Below, piece by piece: positions 33,742-42,210 of a stretch of DNA of 61,341 bases. The stretch is from Bacteroidaceae bacterium (GTDB lineage: Bacteria; Bacteroidota; Bacteroidia; Bacteroidales; Bacteroidaceae): contig JAILPK010000024.1 in the NCBI GenBank assembly GCA_024699495.1, positions 1 through 61,341 of the forward strand. The letters are read 5' to 3'. The first letter of the stretch is position 1. Every line of letters starts with the position of its first letter. Made by a program: the position numbers and the translations under genes. Below the pieces are notes generated by a model. That model saw nothing but the letters and a program-made list of their open reading frames with translations, did not search any database and was not told where the DNA came from.

Positions 33742-33901
33742 AATGCTGGCTCATGAAGATCTGAGAGTCGATCAAAGTGGAGTCGCTATACGTCGAAAGT
33801 GAAGATAGGTGTAGTGCAAAGTGGAGCTGGGAGCAGTTCGGGAAATAGCACAAGCGTGTCAAAAAATATTATTGTATAAATCCGCTTTCGCGAGTTTAAT
33901 G

Positions 33902-33981
33902 GGTTAGTAGGTTAATAGGTTAGTAGGTTAATAGGTTAGTAGGTTGATAGGTTAGTAGGTTAATAGGTTCGTAGGTTGATA
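33902..33981. repeat. ten tandem 8-bp words (GGTTAGTA/GGTTAATA)
   Basis: Ten consecutive 8-bp units, mostly alternating GGTTAGTA and GGTTAATA, with GGTTGATA and GGTTCGTA variants. Effectively a 16-bp period. Not coding. Confidence 0.9.
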
Positions 33982-34071
33982 GGAGCTCCAAAGAAGCAAA
34001 TATGCTACAATAGTTACAGCTTGTGTTATATCAGATGGCTGCATTGAGGCGGTAAAGGACTGGCTCGGGGA

Positions 34072-34113
34072 CGCTCTGTCAAAAACAGAGCGCGCACTAA
34101 ACGCTTCGCGTTT
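34072..34113. terminator. two hairpins downstream of porE
   Basis: CGCTCTGT-CAAAA-ACAGAGCG (34072-34092) and AAACGC-TTC-GCGTTT followed by T residues (34099-34115). They lie 40-85 bp past the porE stop. The T-run is on the plus strand, so the second hairpin would terminate best in that direction. Confidence 0.45.
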
Positions 34114-34156
34114 TTAGGGTTTAGCTTACCTCTTTAAATGGCCGCAGGCGGATGGT

Positions 34157-36295
34157 TTAAAGTCCATAGGTGGTGCGGAGTACCCTGAATTCGGTGCGGC
34201 GGTTTAGGCTGTTGGCGATTTCCTGCTGCTCCGGGGTGAGGCGCATGATATACTCTTCTGTCAGGGTGTCGCCTTCGTGAAGGAATGGGTTTTGCTCCGC
34301 GTTGCGTCGTTTTACCCGTTTGGGGCGGCTCTCCCCATATCCTTTTGGTGTGAGCCTGTCGGCCTCGATACCTTTGCCTATGAGATAGCTGACCACATTC
34401 TCTGCCCGCTTCTGTGAGAGCAGGAGATTATATTCGTCGTTGCCTCGGTAGTCGCAGTGTGCGGAGAGTTCGATGGTGACGTTGGGATTCTCCGTGAGGA
34501 GCACTGCAAGGCGGTCGAGCGCCTCGGAGGAGGTGGTGTCGAGTTCTGCGCTGTTGAAGGCATAATAAACGTTGGAAATGAGAACTGGGGCAGAGTTGCT
34601 GGCCAGGGGGAACTGCAGCGTGTATTCGTTGGAGACGCTGCTGGTGTCTATATGCACTTTCTGCACATGGTTGAGGTAGCCCTTGCATGAGGCAAGGAAG
34701 ATATAGTCCACTGTGGGCTGCACCTCAACGGTGAAGGAGCCGTCTCCGCGAACGCTTAGTTTCTGGTTTGTGCCGTCGTTTCCGATCATATAAACGAGGC
34801 CTGAGGGTAGCTCATAGCCGTCGAGTTCATATACCCACCCCTTGACGCTCTGGATGACCTCGGGACATTCGAAAGACATGATATGGTCCCACCCGCGGGC
34901 GTCGCCTCTGTTGGTAGAGAAGAAACCGCGGTTGTGTATGCCCTCAAAGGTGAGTCCGAAGTCGTCGCCGGAGGAATTCATGGGTGACCCGAGGTTGGTG
35001 ACGGTCCAGCGGTGGGTCAGGGTGTCTTCGTGAGCGCAGAAGATGTCCAGTCCGCCCATGCCGGGGTGCCCGTCAGAAGAGAAATAGAGGTCTCCATTGG
35101 GACGGAAGGTGGGGAACATCTCGTCGCCGGGGGAGTTGATGGGCATGCCGAGGTTTTCCACTGCTCCGACAACTGCTCCATCGAGTGCGGCTCTCCAGAT
35201 GTCTTTGCCGCCGTGGCCGCCGGGCATGTCGCTGACGAAATAGAGCCAACGGCCGTCGGGCGACGGAGCGGGGTGTGCTATGGTGGAGAGTGTGTCACGG
35301 GTGATGACCAGTTCGGTGGGTTTGCTCCACGAAGCGTCGCTGCGCTTGGATGTGTATATGCGTGCGTAGCGGGGGTAGTCGGGGTCTGTGGTGCAGCGTG
35401 TGAGATACATGGTCTTGCCGTCGGGGCTGAAGGCGCATACGCCCTCGTCGAGTTCGCTGCTCAGTTCGCCTTCGATCGGCTCCGGAGCCTGCCATTTGCC
35501 TTTCTCGTCTTTTTTGGAGAGCCAGATGTCTGCCGGTTTGGTTCCAGTGATGCCTGAGAACTCGTCGCCTTGAGCCTGCGGGCGTGTGGTGGTTATGAAG
35601 AGCTGGTCCCATTCGTCGCCGAAGAGCATAGGTGAGAAGTCTGCGCGGCGCGAGTTGAGGATCGGTTCTTTGCCTATGGTATGCAGTGAGGGCTTTAGTT
35701 TCCACTGTTGCGCCAGACGGCATCCGGTGATGCCATTCATGGCGAGGGTGTCGAGGGCCCGATAACCGTCGAATACAGCTATGTAGGGGATTTCTGTATC
35801 TGGGCCGGGGGCTTCGGTGCCTATCATCTGCCGGAATTTGTGGTAGGAGATAAGCGCGTTCTTATAGTCGCCGCTCTTATGCTGCAGACGTGCCAGCTTG
35901 AGTGTGGCTTCGGCTAAGGTTACGGCAACAGAGGAGTCGGCAGCTTCATCAACGTAATCAGGATTTCTCTTCCTGAGGTCTGCGTGGCCCTTCTCCACAT
36001 AGCGTATGCCGTTCTGATAGGCGCCAATGGCTTTGGCTGTGTAGTTGATGAGACGGTAGCATTCGGCCATCTTCAGGGCGCGTTCGCCCCGGCGTGTGCG
36101 CTCGCGTGTGGCAGTCTTGGCATAGGCCACCTTATACTCGGCTGCGGCATCATAGTATTCTCCGCGAGCCATGAACTGGTCGCCTCTGCGCAGGTTGCTC
36201 TCAGCGTTGCAGGCGGTAAGGAGGAATGCCAGAAAGAGGATGAAGAGAGTGCTTACAGCGCTGCGGCCGCCAGACAGGCAGACAATGCGCTTCAA
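34157..36295 (-). CDS. porE: PorE-like T9SS envelope lipoprotein (TPR-PD40-CRD-OmpA)
   Basis: About 712 residues from a TTG at 36295, which gives MKRIVCLSGGR, a hydrophobic stretch and the lipobox FLLTAC: a complete lipoprotein signal. The frame is open to GTG 36454, but that would put about 53 GC-rich, non-family residues before the signal. Domains in order: TPR-like helices (GDQFMARGEYYDAAAEYKVA), a PD40/WD40-like propeller with repeated FSPDGKTMYL, PSPDGRWLYFVSD and FRPNGDLYFSSDG motifs, a carboxypeptidase-regulatory-like domain (VKGWVYELDGYELPSG), and a C-terminal OmpA peptidoglycan-binding domain (SAHCDYRGNDEYNLLLSQKR). This is the PorE architecture of the type IX secretion system. Confidence 0.8.
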   Translation of the reverse strand: MKRIVCLSGGRSAVSTLFILFLAFLLTACNAESNLRRGDQFMARGEYYDAAAEYKVAYAKTATRERTRRGERALKMAECYRLINYTAKAIGAYQNGIRYVEKGHADLRKRNPDYVDEAADSSVAVTLAEATLKLARLQHKSGDYKNALISYHKFRQMIGTEAPGPDTEIPYIAVFDGYRALDTLAMNGITGCRLAQQWKLKPSLHTIGKEPILNSRRADFSPMLFGDEWDQLFITTTRPQAQGDEFSGITGTKPADIWLSKKDEKGKWQAPEPIEGELSSELDEGVCAFSPDGKTMYLTRCTTDPDYPRYARIYTSKRSDASWSKPTELVITRDTLSTIAHPAPSPDGRWLYFVSDMPGGHGGKDIWRAALDGAVVGAVENLGMPINSPGDEMFPTFRPNGDLYFSSDGHPGMGGLDIFCAHEDTLTHRWTVTNLGSPMNSSGDDFGLTFEGIHNRGFFSTNRGDARGWDHIMSFECPEVIQSVKGWVYELDGYELPSGLVYMIGNDGTNQKLSVRGDGSFTVEVQPTVDYIFLASCKGYLNHVQKVHIDTSSVSNEYTLQFPLASNSAPVLISNVYYAFNSAELDTTSSEALDRLAVLLTENPNVTIELSAHCDYRGNDEYNLLLSQKRAENVVSYLIGKGIEADRLTPKGYGESRPKRVKRRNAEQNPFLHEGDTLTEEYIMRLTPEQQEIANSLNRRTEFRVLRTTYGL

Positions 36296-36452
36296 GCCCC
36301 TGCCGGCAGGGAGCCTGCGGCCTCTGGTGGGTTCCGAAGGCCGGGGCAGAGAGGGCCCGTCCGCAACCCCGCGACAGGCTGTCTCCGCTTGTGCGGAGGC
36401 CATGAGGGGGCTGAGGGATGTGTAGAAGACGGTATTGTCTGGGTGTTGCGTC

Positions 36453-36498
36453 ACGTTTATATACTGATGATAGCTCTTATATTCCTATATATAAACGT
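36453..36498. repeat. 11-bp inverted repeat between topB and porE
   Basis: ACGTTTATATA (36453-36463) and TATATAAACGT (36488-36498) are perfectly complementary around a 24-nt loop. The pair sits over the 5'-most possible porE start (GTG 36454) and just after topB. It may be an operator, an intercistronic hairpin or an attenuator; the sequence alone cannot decide. Confidence 0.5.
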
Positions 36499-36511
36499 GC
36501 GCGTTGCGTAT

Positions 36512-38398
36512 TTATTGTTTTATGCGGCTGCTGTTATCTTGCATTACTGCCAAAACAATGTCTGAAACCATCTGTTTTAGTTCTTCCATAAAGGCTGGGG
36601 CGCTGTATTCCTTACGCTCAATCTGACGCAGTTTCTTCTCCCAGATACCGGTGAGTTCGGCACTCTTGAGCAGTTCCTCGCGGATGAGGGAAATGAGATG
36701 GATTCCTGTGTCAGTGGGGGCGAGGCTCTTGCGAACGCGACGGATATAATTGCGTTTGAAGAGGGTCTCGATGATAGATGCGCGGGTAGATGGGCGCCCA
36801 ATGCCATTCTCCTTGAGGGCGTCGCGCAGTTCGTCGTCATCTACGAATTTTCCGGCAGTCTCCATAGCGCGGAGCAGAGTGGCTTCGGTGTATGGTTTCG
36901 GAGGTGTGGTCTGCTTCTCGGCCAGATTGGGCTGATGAGGTCCGCTCTCCCCCTTTCGGAATGGCGGCAGGGTGACGCTCTTGCTGCTGTCTGCCTGGGC
37001 CTCGTCGGAATCCTCGGCATTCTCTGCCTTGGCGGAGTTGGAGGGTGCTTTCTTCCATAGCACCTGCCATGCGGGGTCGGTGATGACCTTGCCGGTGGCC
37101 TTGAAGGGGATGAAGTCGTCGAATGAGGCTATGTGGAGCCCCTCGCTGCGCACCTCTCCGAGCACTGTGGTCTGCTGGAACTTCAGGTCGGGATAGAAGA
37201 TGCCGATGAAGCGGCGTGCGATGAGGTCGAATACGCGCTTCTCCATATCTGTCATGGATACGGTGGCGGGATTCACGCCTGTGGGGATTATGGCGTGGTG
37301 GTCGGTGACTTTTGAGGTGTCGAAGTATTTCTTGTCCTTGCGCAGCTTCTTGCCCGAGATGGGGCTTATCATACTGGCATAAGGAACGAGACCGGCAAGG
37401 ATTGTCGGGCATTTGGGATAGATGTCGTCGGAAAGGAAGGTGGTATCAACGCGGGGGTAGGTGGCCACCTTCTTCTCATAAAGGCTCTGTATGAGCTGCA
37501 GAGTCTGTTCGGCTGAATAGCTGAAGCGCTTGTTGCATTCCACCTGGAGCGAGGTCAGGTCGAAGAGTCGCGGCGGAGCCTCCTTGCCTGCTTTCTTCTC
37601 TACCGAGGTGACGGTGAAGGGGAGGGGGGAGATGGCTTCGAGTGCCGCCTCGCCTGCCTCTTTGGTTCGGAATCCTCGGTCGCCCTCTTCCATGACGGCT
37701 GTGAAGGTGACATCGCGGTATTGGGTGGTGAGCACCCAATAGGTCTCAGGTTTGAAGTTGTCTATCTCGTTTTGGCGGTTGACAATGAGGGCGAGGGTCG
37801 GAGTCTGTACGCGCCCGATACTGAGCAACTGCCTTTTGGTACTCTGGTTTCCGCCCCCGTATTTTATGGTATATAGACGTGTTGCATTCAGGCCGAGCAG
37901 CCAGTCGCCGATGGCGCGGCAGAGGCCCGCCTCATAGAGGCTCTGGTAGTTGCTCTGGTCCTGCAGATTATTGAAACCCTCGCGTATGGCTTCCTCGGTG
38001 AGGGAGGAAATCCAAAGGCGCCTGACGGGGCATTTGGCTCCGGCCTTCTGCATCACCCACCGCTGGATGAGTTCACCTTCCTGGCCGGCATCGCCGCAGT
38101 TGATGATGCCTTCAGCATTCTGTATCAGGCGCTGGATTATGGCGAACTGATTTTGTATGCCCTTGTCGTCCTTCAGTCGGATGCCGAAGCGGGCGGGAAT
38201 CATGGGCAGCTGGGCTAAGCTCCATGTCTTCCACATGGTGGAGTATTCGGCGGGCTCCTTAAGTTCACAGAGGTGGCCGAATGTCCACGTTACCTGGTAG
38301 CCATTTCCCTCCATGTAGCCCCCGCAGTCGCGAGTGGCTCCAAGGATATGCGCTATGTCACGCGCTACAGATGGTTTTTCAGCAATACAGACTATCAT
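36512..38398 (-). CDS. topB: DNA topoisomerase III
   Basis: A 628-residue type IA topoisomerase. The Toprim domain starts at the N terminus (IVCIAEKPSVARDIAHILGA) with NCGDAGQEGELIQRW supplying the DxD-like metal site. The active-site tyrosine is in VATYPRVDT (Y314). The C-terminal PPKPYTEATLLRAMETAG and GIGRPSTRASIIETL segments are typical. It decatenates DNA with one-strand passage. No zinc-finger tail is present. An insert of Ser/Asp/Ala-rich residues precedes LPPFRKGESGPH, which is family sequence. Chromosomal housekeeping and mobile-element TopB copies look alike; no mobilisation genes are adjacent. Confidence 0.92.
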   Translation of the reverse strand: MIVCIAEKPSVARDIAHILGATRDCGGYMEGNGYQVTWTFGHLCELKEPAEYSTMWKTWSLAQLPMIPARFGIRLKDDKGIQNQFAIIQRLIQNAEGIINCGDAGQEGELIQRWVMQKAGAKCPVRRLWISSLTEEAIREGFNNLQDQSNYQSLYEAGLCRAIGDWLLGLNATRLYTIKYGGGNQSTKRQLLSIGRVQTPTLALIVNRQNEIDNFKPETYWVLTTQYRDVTFTAVMEEGDRGFRTKEAGEAALEAISPLPFTVTSVEKKAGKEAPPRLFDLTSLQVECNKRFSYSAEQTLQLIQSLYEKKVATYPRVDTTFLSDDIYPKCPTILAGLVPYASMISPISGKKLRKDKKYFDTSKVTDHHAIIPTGVNPATVSMTDMEKRVFDLIARRFIGIFYPDLKFQQTTVLGEVRSEGLHIASFDDFIPFKATGKVITDPAWQVLWKKAPSNSAKAENAEDSDEAQADSSKSVTLPPFRKGESGPHQPNLAEKQTTPPKPYTEATLLRAMETAGKFVDDDELRDALKENGIGRPSTRASIIETLFKRNYIRRVRKSLAPTDTGIHLISLIREELLKSAELTGIWEKKLRQIERKEYSAPAFMEELKQMVSDIVLAVMQDNSSRIKQ

Positions 38399-38569
38399 TA
38401 AATTGGTTTAGTGTTTAATGGTTAACGTATATACATTCGCGGTAAGAGCATGCTTATGGCTTAATGTATATACATTTTGGGGGATGGCTCAAGGTGGAAA
38501 TTAAATTAGTGGGCAAAACCAACTAAGACGATAATGCAGGCGGCCAGCGGCTGCAATCAGCTCTGACTC
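38399..38569. other. gap with a duplicated GTATATACATT
   Basis: 171 bp between topB and the aldo/keto reductase. GTATATACATT occurs twice as a direct repeat, at about 38426 and 38464. No gene or convincing promoter is seen. Confidence 0.5.
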
Positions 38570-39568
38570 TTATCCTACTATCCTGTCTATGGTTGCGAGT
38601 TCCTCTTCGGTGAAAGGGGAGGAGGAGAGGCATGAGAGGTTACGTCTGAGCTGGGCTGGCGAGCTGGCACCTACGAGAACGCTGGTGACTCCCTTCTGAT
38701 GGAGAATCCACGCGAGGGCCATTGAGGCGAGCGACTCACCACGGCCGGCTGCGATGTCGTTGAGTGACCGTATCTGGGAGAGGCGCTCCGGGGTTAGCAT
38801 GTCAGCATGTAGGAAACGGCCGTCGCGGGCCATGCGGCTGTCGGCGGGGATGCCGTTGAGATAACGGTCGGTGAGCAGTCCCTGAGCCAGCGGGGAGAAG
38901 GCTATAAAACCGGCTCCGCTTGATGCCGCGTCGGCAAGGATGCCCTCTTTCTTCGGCGCCTGATCGAAGATGTTAAGTCTGCCCTGATAGATGAGGCATG
39001 GGACATCGTGGCTGCGCAGGTATGCATAGCCTGTGCGTGCGGCATCGAGCGGCCAACGGCTAAGACCAACGTAGAGGGCTTTGCCGCTGCGCACAATATC
39101 CACAAGCGCCTGCAGAGTCTCTTCGAGCGGGGTCTCCGGGTCATAGCGATGACAATAGAAGAGATCCACATACGAGAGGTTCATGCGCTGGAGACTCTGG
39201 TCGAGACTGGCCATGAGATGCTTGCGTGAGGCCCACGAGCCATAAGGCCCCTGCCACATGTCATAGGCGGCTTTCGTAGATATGAAGAGCTCGTCACGAT
39301 GCGGCAGGAAGTCAGTGCGCATGAGTTTGCCCATGAACATCTCTGCAGCCCCAGGTTCGGGACCGTAGTTGTTGGCCAGGTCGAAATGAGTGATGCCGAG
39401 GTCGAAGGCTGTGCGGGCAATCGACTGCGACACCTCAAAGGGTGTGTTGTTGCCGAAATTGTGCCACATTCCGAGGCTTATTGCCGGCAACAGCACACCG
39501 CTTCTGCCGCAGCGGTTGTAATACATCGAACCTGTGTAGCGGCTTTCTGAGGCTTCGTATTTATCCAT
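38570..39568 (-). CDS. aldo/keto reductase
   Basis: About 332 residues from ATG 39568, chosen because it begins two bases past the kduI stop and removes a low-complexity Ser/Thr extension. It is an NADPH-dependent TIM-barrel reductase of the potassium-channel-beta/YghZ-like group: GRSGVLLPAISLGMWHNF at the N terminus, FDLANNYGPEPGAAE (catalytic Asp/Tyr), LFISTKAAYDMWQGPYG, and the C-terminal SVLVGASSPAQL cofactor site. The YghZ/Gpr-like type often reduces glyceraldehyde-3-phosphate or methylglyoxal. It directly follows kduI on one transcript, so a keto-sugar or uronate role is also possible. Confidence 0.88.
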   Translation of the reverse strand: MDKYEASESRYTGSMYYNRCGRSGVLLPAISLGMWHNFGNNTPFEVSQSIARTAFDLGITHFDLANNYGPEPGAAEMFMGKLMRTDFLPHRDELFISTKAAYDMWQGPYGSWASRKHLMASLDQSLQRMNLSYVDLFYCHRYDPETPLEETLQALVDIVRSGKALYVGLSRWPLDAARTGYAYLRSHDVPCLIYQGRLNIFDQAPKKEGILADAASSGAGFIAFSPLAQGLLTDRYLNGIPADSRMARDGRFLHADMLTPERLSQIRSLNDIAAGRGESLASMALAWILHQKGVTSVLVGASSPAQLRRNLSCLSSSPFTEEELATIDRIVG

Positions 39569-39569
39569 T

Positions 39570-40556
39570 CTATCGCAGTTGTGCGGGCTGGATGACGTCT
39601 TTATCGTTGTAGTTGAGGTTCTCACCTGCCATACCCCAGATGAAGGTATAATAGTAGGTGGCGCTGGCGCAATGGATAGACCATTCGGGAGACATGATGG
39701 CCTGCTCGTTGTGCAGCCATACTACGCGGCTCTCCTGGGGTTCGCCCATGATATGGCACACGGTCTGGTCCTCAGGAACATTGAAGTAATAATAGGCTTC
39801 GATGCGGCGGCCGTGGGTATGAGGTGGCATGGTGTTCCAAACGCTGCCCTCCTGCAACTGAGTGAGACCCATCTGAAGCTGGCATGGCCCCTCTTCGAGA
39901 GCGGTGTTCACGATAAGCTGGTTGATGGTGCGCTGGTTGCTCTCGGCGCGAGTTCCGAGGGGCTTCTCCTTAGTGCCTACAATCACGGCCTTGAGGGACT
40001 GAGTCTTGCCGTTCTTGCGGCCGTCGAGAGTCACCCACTGAGTCTTGTAGTGTTTGTGTGCAGTGGCACTGTTGAGGTAGAACTTGGCAGGCTTTGCCGG
40101 GTTCTTAGAGCGGAATACGATGTTCTGGTTCGTGTCTTTGGATTTTCCATTCTTGTCCTTGCCGAGATATCCGCGGCCGATATATAGGGCTTCGCTGTAG
40201 CCAAGAGGATATTCCTGGCCGTCAACGATAACTACTCCGTCGCCGCCTGTGTTGATTATGCCCAGTTCGCGGCTATGCATGAAATACGGCTCTTTGAGAG
40301 CATCGAAGGTCTCGAGTTTGAGGTCTTTGGTCACAGGCATTGCACCACCGTAGATGAAGCGGTCATACTGAGAGTAGGTCAGATTGATTTCATCGGCAGC
40401 CATCACCTTCTCCATGACGAATCGGTCGCGAAGAGTCTTGGTGTCATAGTTCTTGACATCAGCAGGGTGGCATGCAGTCTGGAAACTGACATTCTGCTGT
40501 GCTACGGCAACCACGGAGGTGGCAGCAACGATTAAAGAAAAAAAGATTTTTTTCAT
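39570..40556 (-). CDS. kduI: 5-dehydro-4-deoxy-D-glucuronate isomerase with a signal peptide
   Basis: A 328-residue KduI, which isomerises 5-keto-4-deoxyuronate (DKI) to 2,5-diketo-3-deoxygluconate during uronic-acid polysaccharide breakdown. Zinc ligands are in [18 protein letters not shown] (HxH...E) and [10 protein letters not shown]. Unlike the ~280-aa cytoplasmic enzyme, it begins with a clean signal peptide, [20 protein letters not shown], directly before the KduI domain, and has a Lys-rich insertion ([10 protein letters not shown]). It is therefore predicted to be periplasmic. It lies between an orphan PTS EIIC and an aldo/keto reductase on the same strand. Confidence 0.88.
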   Translation of the reverse strand: MKKIFFSLIVAATSVVAVAQQNVSFQTACHPADVKNYDTKTLRDRFVMEKVMAADEINLTYSQYDRFIYGGAMPVTKDLKLETFDALKEPYFMHSRELGIINTGGDGVVIVDGQEYPLGYSEALYIGRGYLGKDKNGKSKDTNQNIVFRSKNPAKPAKFYLNSATAHKHYKTQWVTLDGRKNGKTQSLKAVIVGTKEKPLGTRAESNQRTINQLIVNTALEEGPCQLQMGLTQLQEGSVWNTMPPHTHGRRIEAYYYFNVPEDQTVCHIMGEPQESRVVWLHNEQAIMSPEWSIHCASATYYYTFIWGMAGENLNYNDKDVIQPAQLR

Positions 40557-40622
40557 GTCTTTTGGTTTTATGAAAATGTTATTGAGTTTATTTGGATTCC
40601 TGTCTGTTGCCGTCCATATATA

Positions 40623-42014
40623 TTATTTTTGGGCAGCTGCAGCATTTTTCTCGTCGGCGATGATACGGCGGCGATTGATGAACATCATAACGAGGGTGCA
40701 GCCGGCGAGGAGACCCATTCCGATGTAATCAAGGCTCTTGCAGGCGCGGAAGATAACCCATCCGATGAGAGAGGAGCAGAAGTCAAGGGCACCTGCCATG
40801 AAGCCTTCGGGCACGCGGGCGGCAGCATCCTGGGTGGCTGCATAGACCGAGTTGGCGGCTGCCGTGAAGTCTGTGCTCATGTCCGTCACGAAGTAAAGTC
40901 CGAAGATGAGGGCCACGAGGCCGATGATGAAGGTCTTCACCACGTTGTTCTTAGTGATGGGCAACACGAGGGGGAAGAGGTAGAACATGCCGGCCAGGGA
41001 GGCGAGGGGCAGGAACTGGTTGCCGGGCAGTATGACGGCCAGGAACAGGACTGTGGGGATGAGCAACAGAGAAACTACGAGCGTCGTGGGATGACCTATG
41101 ACGAGGGCCGGTGACATGCCGATGTGCACCTTCTTGCCGTTGAATTTGGTCTCCACCACCTCTTTTGTCTTCTGGCTGATAGGCATCAAACCGTCGATGA
41201 ACAGTTTGGTGATGCGGGGGATGAGTTCCATGACGGCACCCATGATGACACCCAGTGAGAGGATGGTCTTGGCAGCATCGCCGTTCCATTCCTTCACGCT
41301 GAGGGCTCCGATGAGGGCACCTACGATAACACCTAAGATGAGGGGCTCGCCCAGCACACCGAATTTTTTCTTCAGGCCCTCGGCGTCGATATCCAGCTTT
41401 GAGAAGCCGGGGATGCGGTCGAGGAGCCAGTTGATGGCGATGGCGAAGGGCACGAAGCTCTGGCAGAAGGGCTGAGGGATGCTGATGCCGTCGAGCTCAT
41501 AGTGTTTCTGGAACTTCTCGGCGGTGAGGTCGGCCATCACGAGCGTGAACATATAGCATACGATGGCGGCGAAATAACCCCATGCGAGGCTCTCGTCCTT
41601 GACGAAATACACCACGGCGCCGATGAAGGCGAAGTGCCAGTAGTTCCACAGGTCGATGTTCACTGTGCGGGTGGTCTTGGTGATGACCATAAGGAAGTTC
41701 ACACCCAGACAGATGGGGATAATCAGGGCGCCCACGGCTGTGTTATAGGCCACGGCAGCGGCGGCGGGCCAACCCATGTCGAAGATCTTGAGTTGCAGCC
41801 CGTAAATATCGGAGATGTTGGTCAGCGGAGTGTTGAAGTTGGTGGTCAGCAGAGCGGTGACAATGCCGAGGCCTACGAAGCCGACGCCTACATAGAGACC
41901 GCTCTGCAGCGATTTGCCGAACTTCAGGCCAATGCAAAGGCCGATGATGGTGAAGAGGATAGGCATCATTACAGATGCGCCCAACGAGATGATGTAAGAG
42001 AATACTGCTTCCAT
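40623..42014 (-). CDS. galactitol-type PTS EIIC permease (orphan)
   Basis: A 463-residue integral membrane protein with about 10-12 hydrophobic segments, matching the EIIC-GAT family (GatC/SgcC). Recognisable pieces are GLCIGLKFGKSLQSGLYVG, YNTAVGALIIPICLGVN and the MSPALVIGHPTTLV loop. PTS permeases normally need HPr, EI, EIIA and EIIB; no such genes are in this window, and Bacteroidetes generally lack the PTS. It lies directly upstream of kduI in the same direction, so it may act as a PTS-independent carrier of a sugar or uronate. That is inference. Confidence 0.8.
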   Translation of the reverse strand: MEAVFSYIISLGASVMMPILFTIIGLCIGLKFGKSLQSGLYVGVGFVGLGIVTALLTTNFNTPLTNISDIYGLQLKIFDMGWPAAAAVAYNTAVGALIIPICLGVNFLMVITKTTRTVNIDLWNYWHFAFIGAVVYFVKDESLAWGYFAAIVCYMFTLVMADLTAEKFQKHYELDGISIPQPFCQSFVPFAIAINWLLDRIPGFSKLDIDAEGLKKKFGVLGEPLILGVIVGALIGALSVKEWNGDAAKTILSLGVIMGAVMELIPRITKLFIDGLMPISQKTKEVVETKFNGKKVHIGMSPALVIGHPTTLVVSLLLIPTVLFLAVILPGNQFLPLASLAGMFYLFPLVLPITKNNVVKTFIIGLVALIFGLYFVTDMSTDFTAAANSVYAATQDAAARVPEGFMAGALDFCSSLIGWVIFRACKSLDYIGMGLLAGCTLVMMFINRRRIIADEKNAAAAQK

Positions 42015-42021
42015 GTGGTTT

Positions 42022-42102
42022 ATGTTTGAAGTTATGTTTAGCTTGATGTTTATAGTTTAATGTTTAGTTTGATGTTTAAAGTTTAAAGTTTATAGTAAAA
42101 TG
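42022..42102. repeat. degenerate tandem GTTTAAT/GTTTAAA words
   Basis: Roughly 80 bp of imperfect 7-bp words (GTTTAAT, GTTTAGT, GTTTAAA, GTTTATA) in the gap between the EIIC gene and the coiled-coil protein. Nothing else is recognised in the rest of this 196-bp gap. Confidence 0.6.
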
Positions 42103-42210
42103 TTTTGGAAGTTATGTTTGATGGGGGTAGGGGATTTAATTCTGATAAGATTTATAGAGACCAGAAAGGAGTTTTTGAATAGTTACAGCTTTGGCATCCC
42201 TATCGTCCAG

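Larger units (their letters stand above)
33346..34156. other. 811-bp gene-free, repeat-bearing gap
   Basis: Between tadA and porE there is no convincing reading frame. The gap contains a 12-bp palindrome (GGCAGATCTGCC, 33616-33627), the 22-bp palindromic array at 33644-33741, an 8-bp word array at 33902-33981 and two hairpins at 34072-34113. Codon-like structure is absent and the composition is AT-rich around the arrays. Confidence 0.7.

Noticed and set aside
36900..36990. LPPFRKGESGPH in TopB as a translated dispersed repeat
   Set aside because: This segment is part of the normal TopB family sequence near the C-terminal PPKPYTEATL motif.
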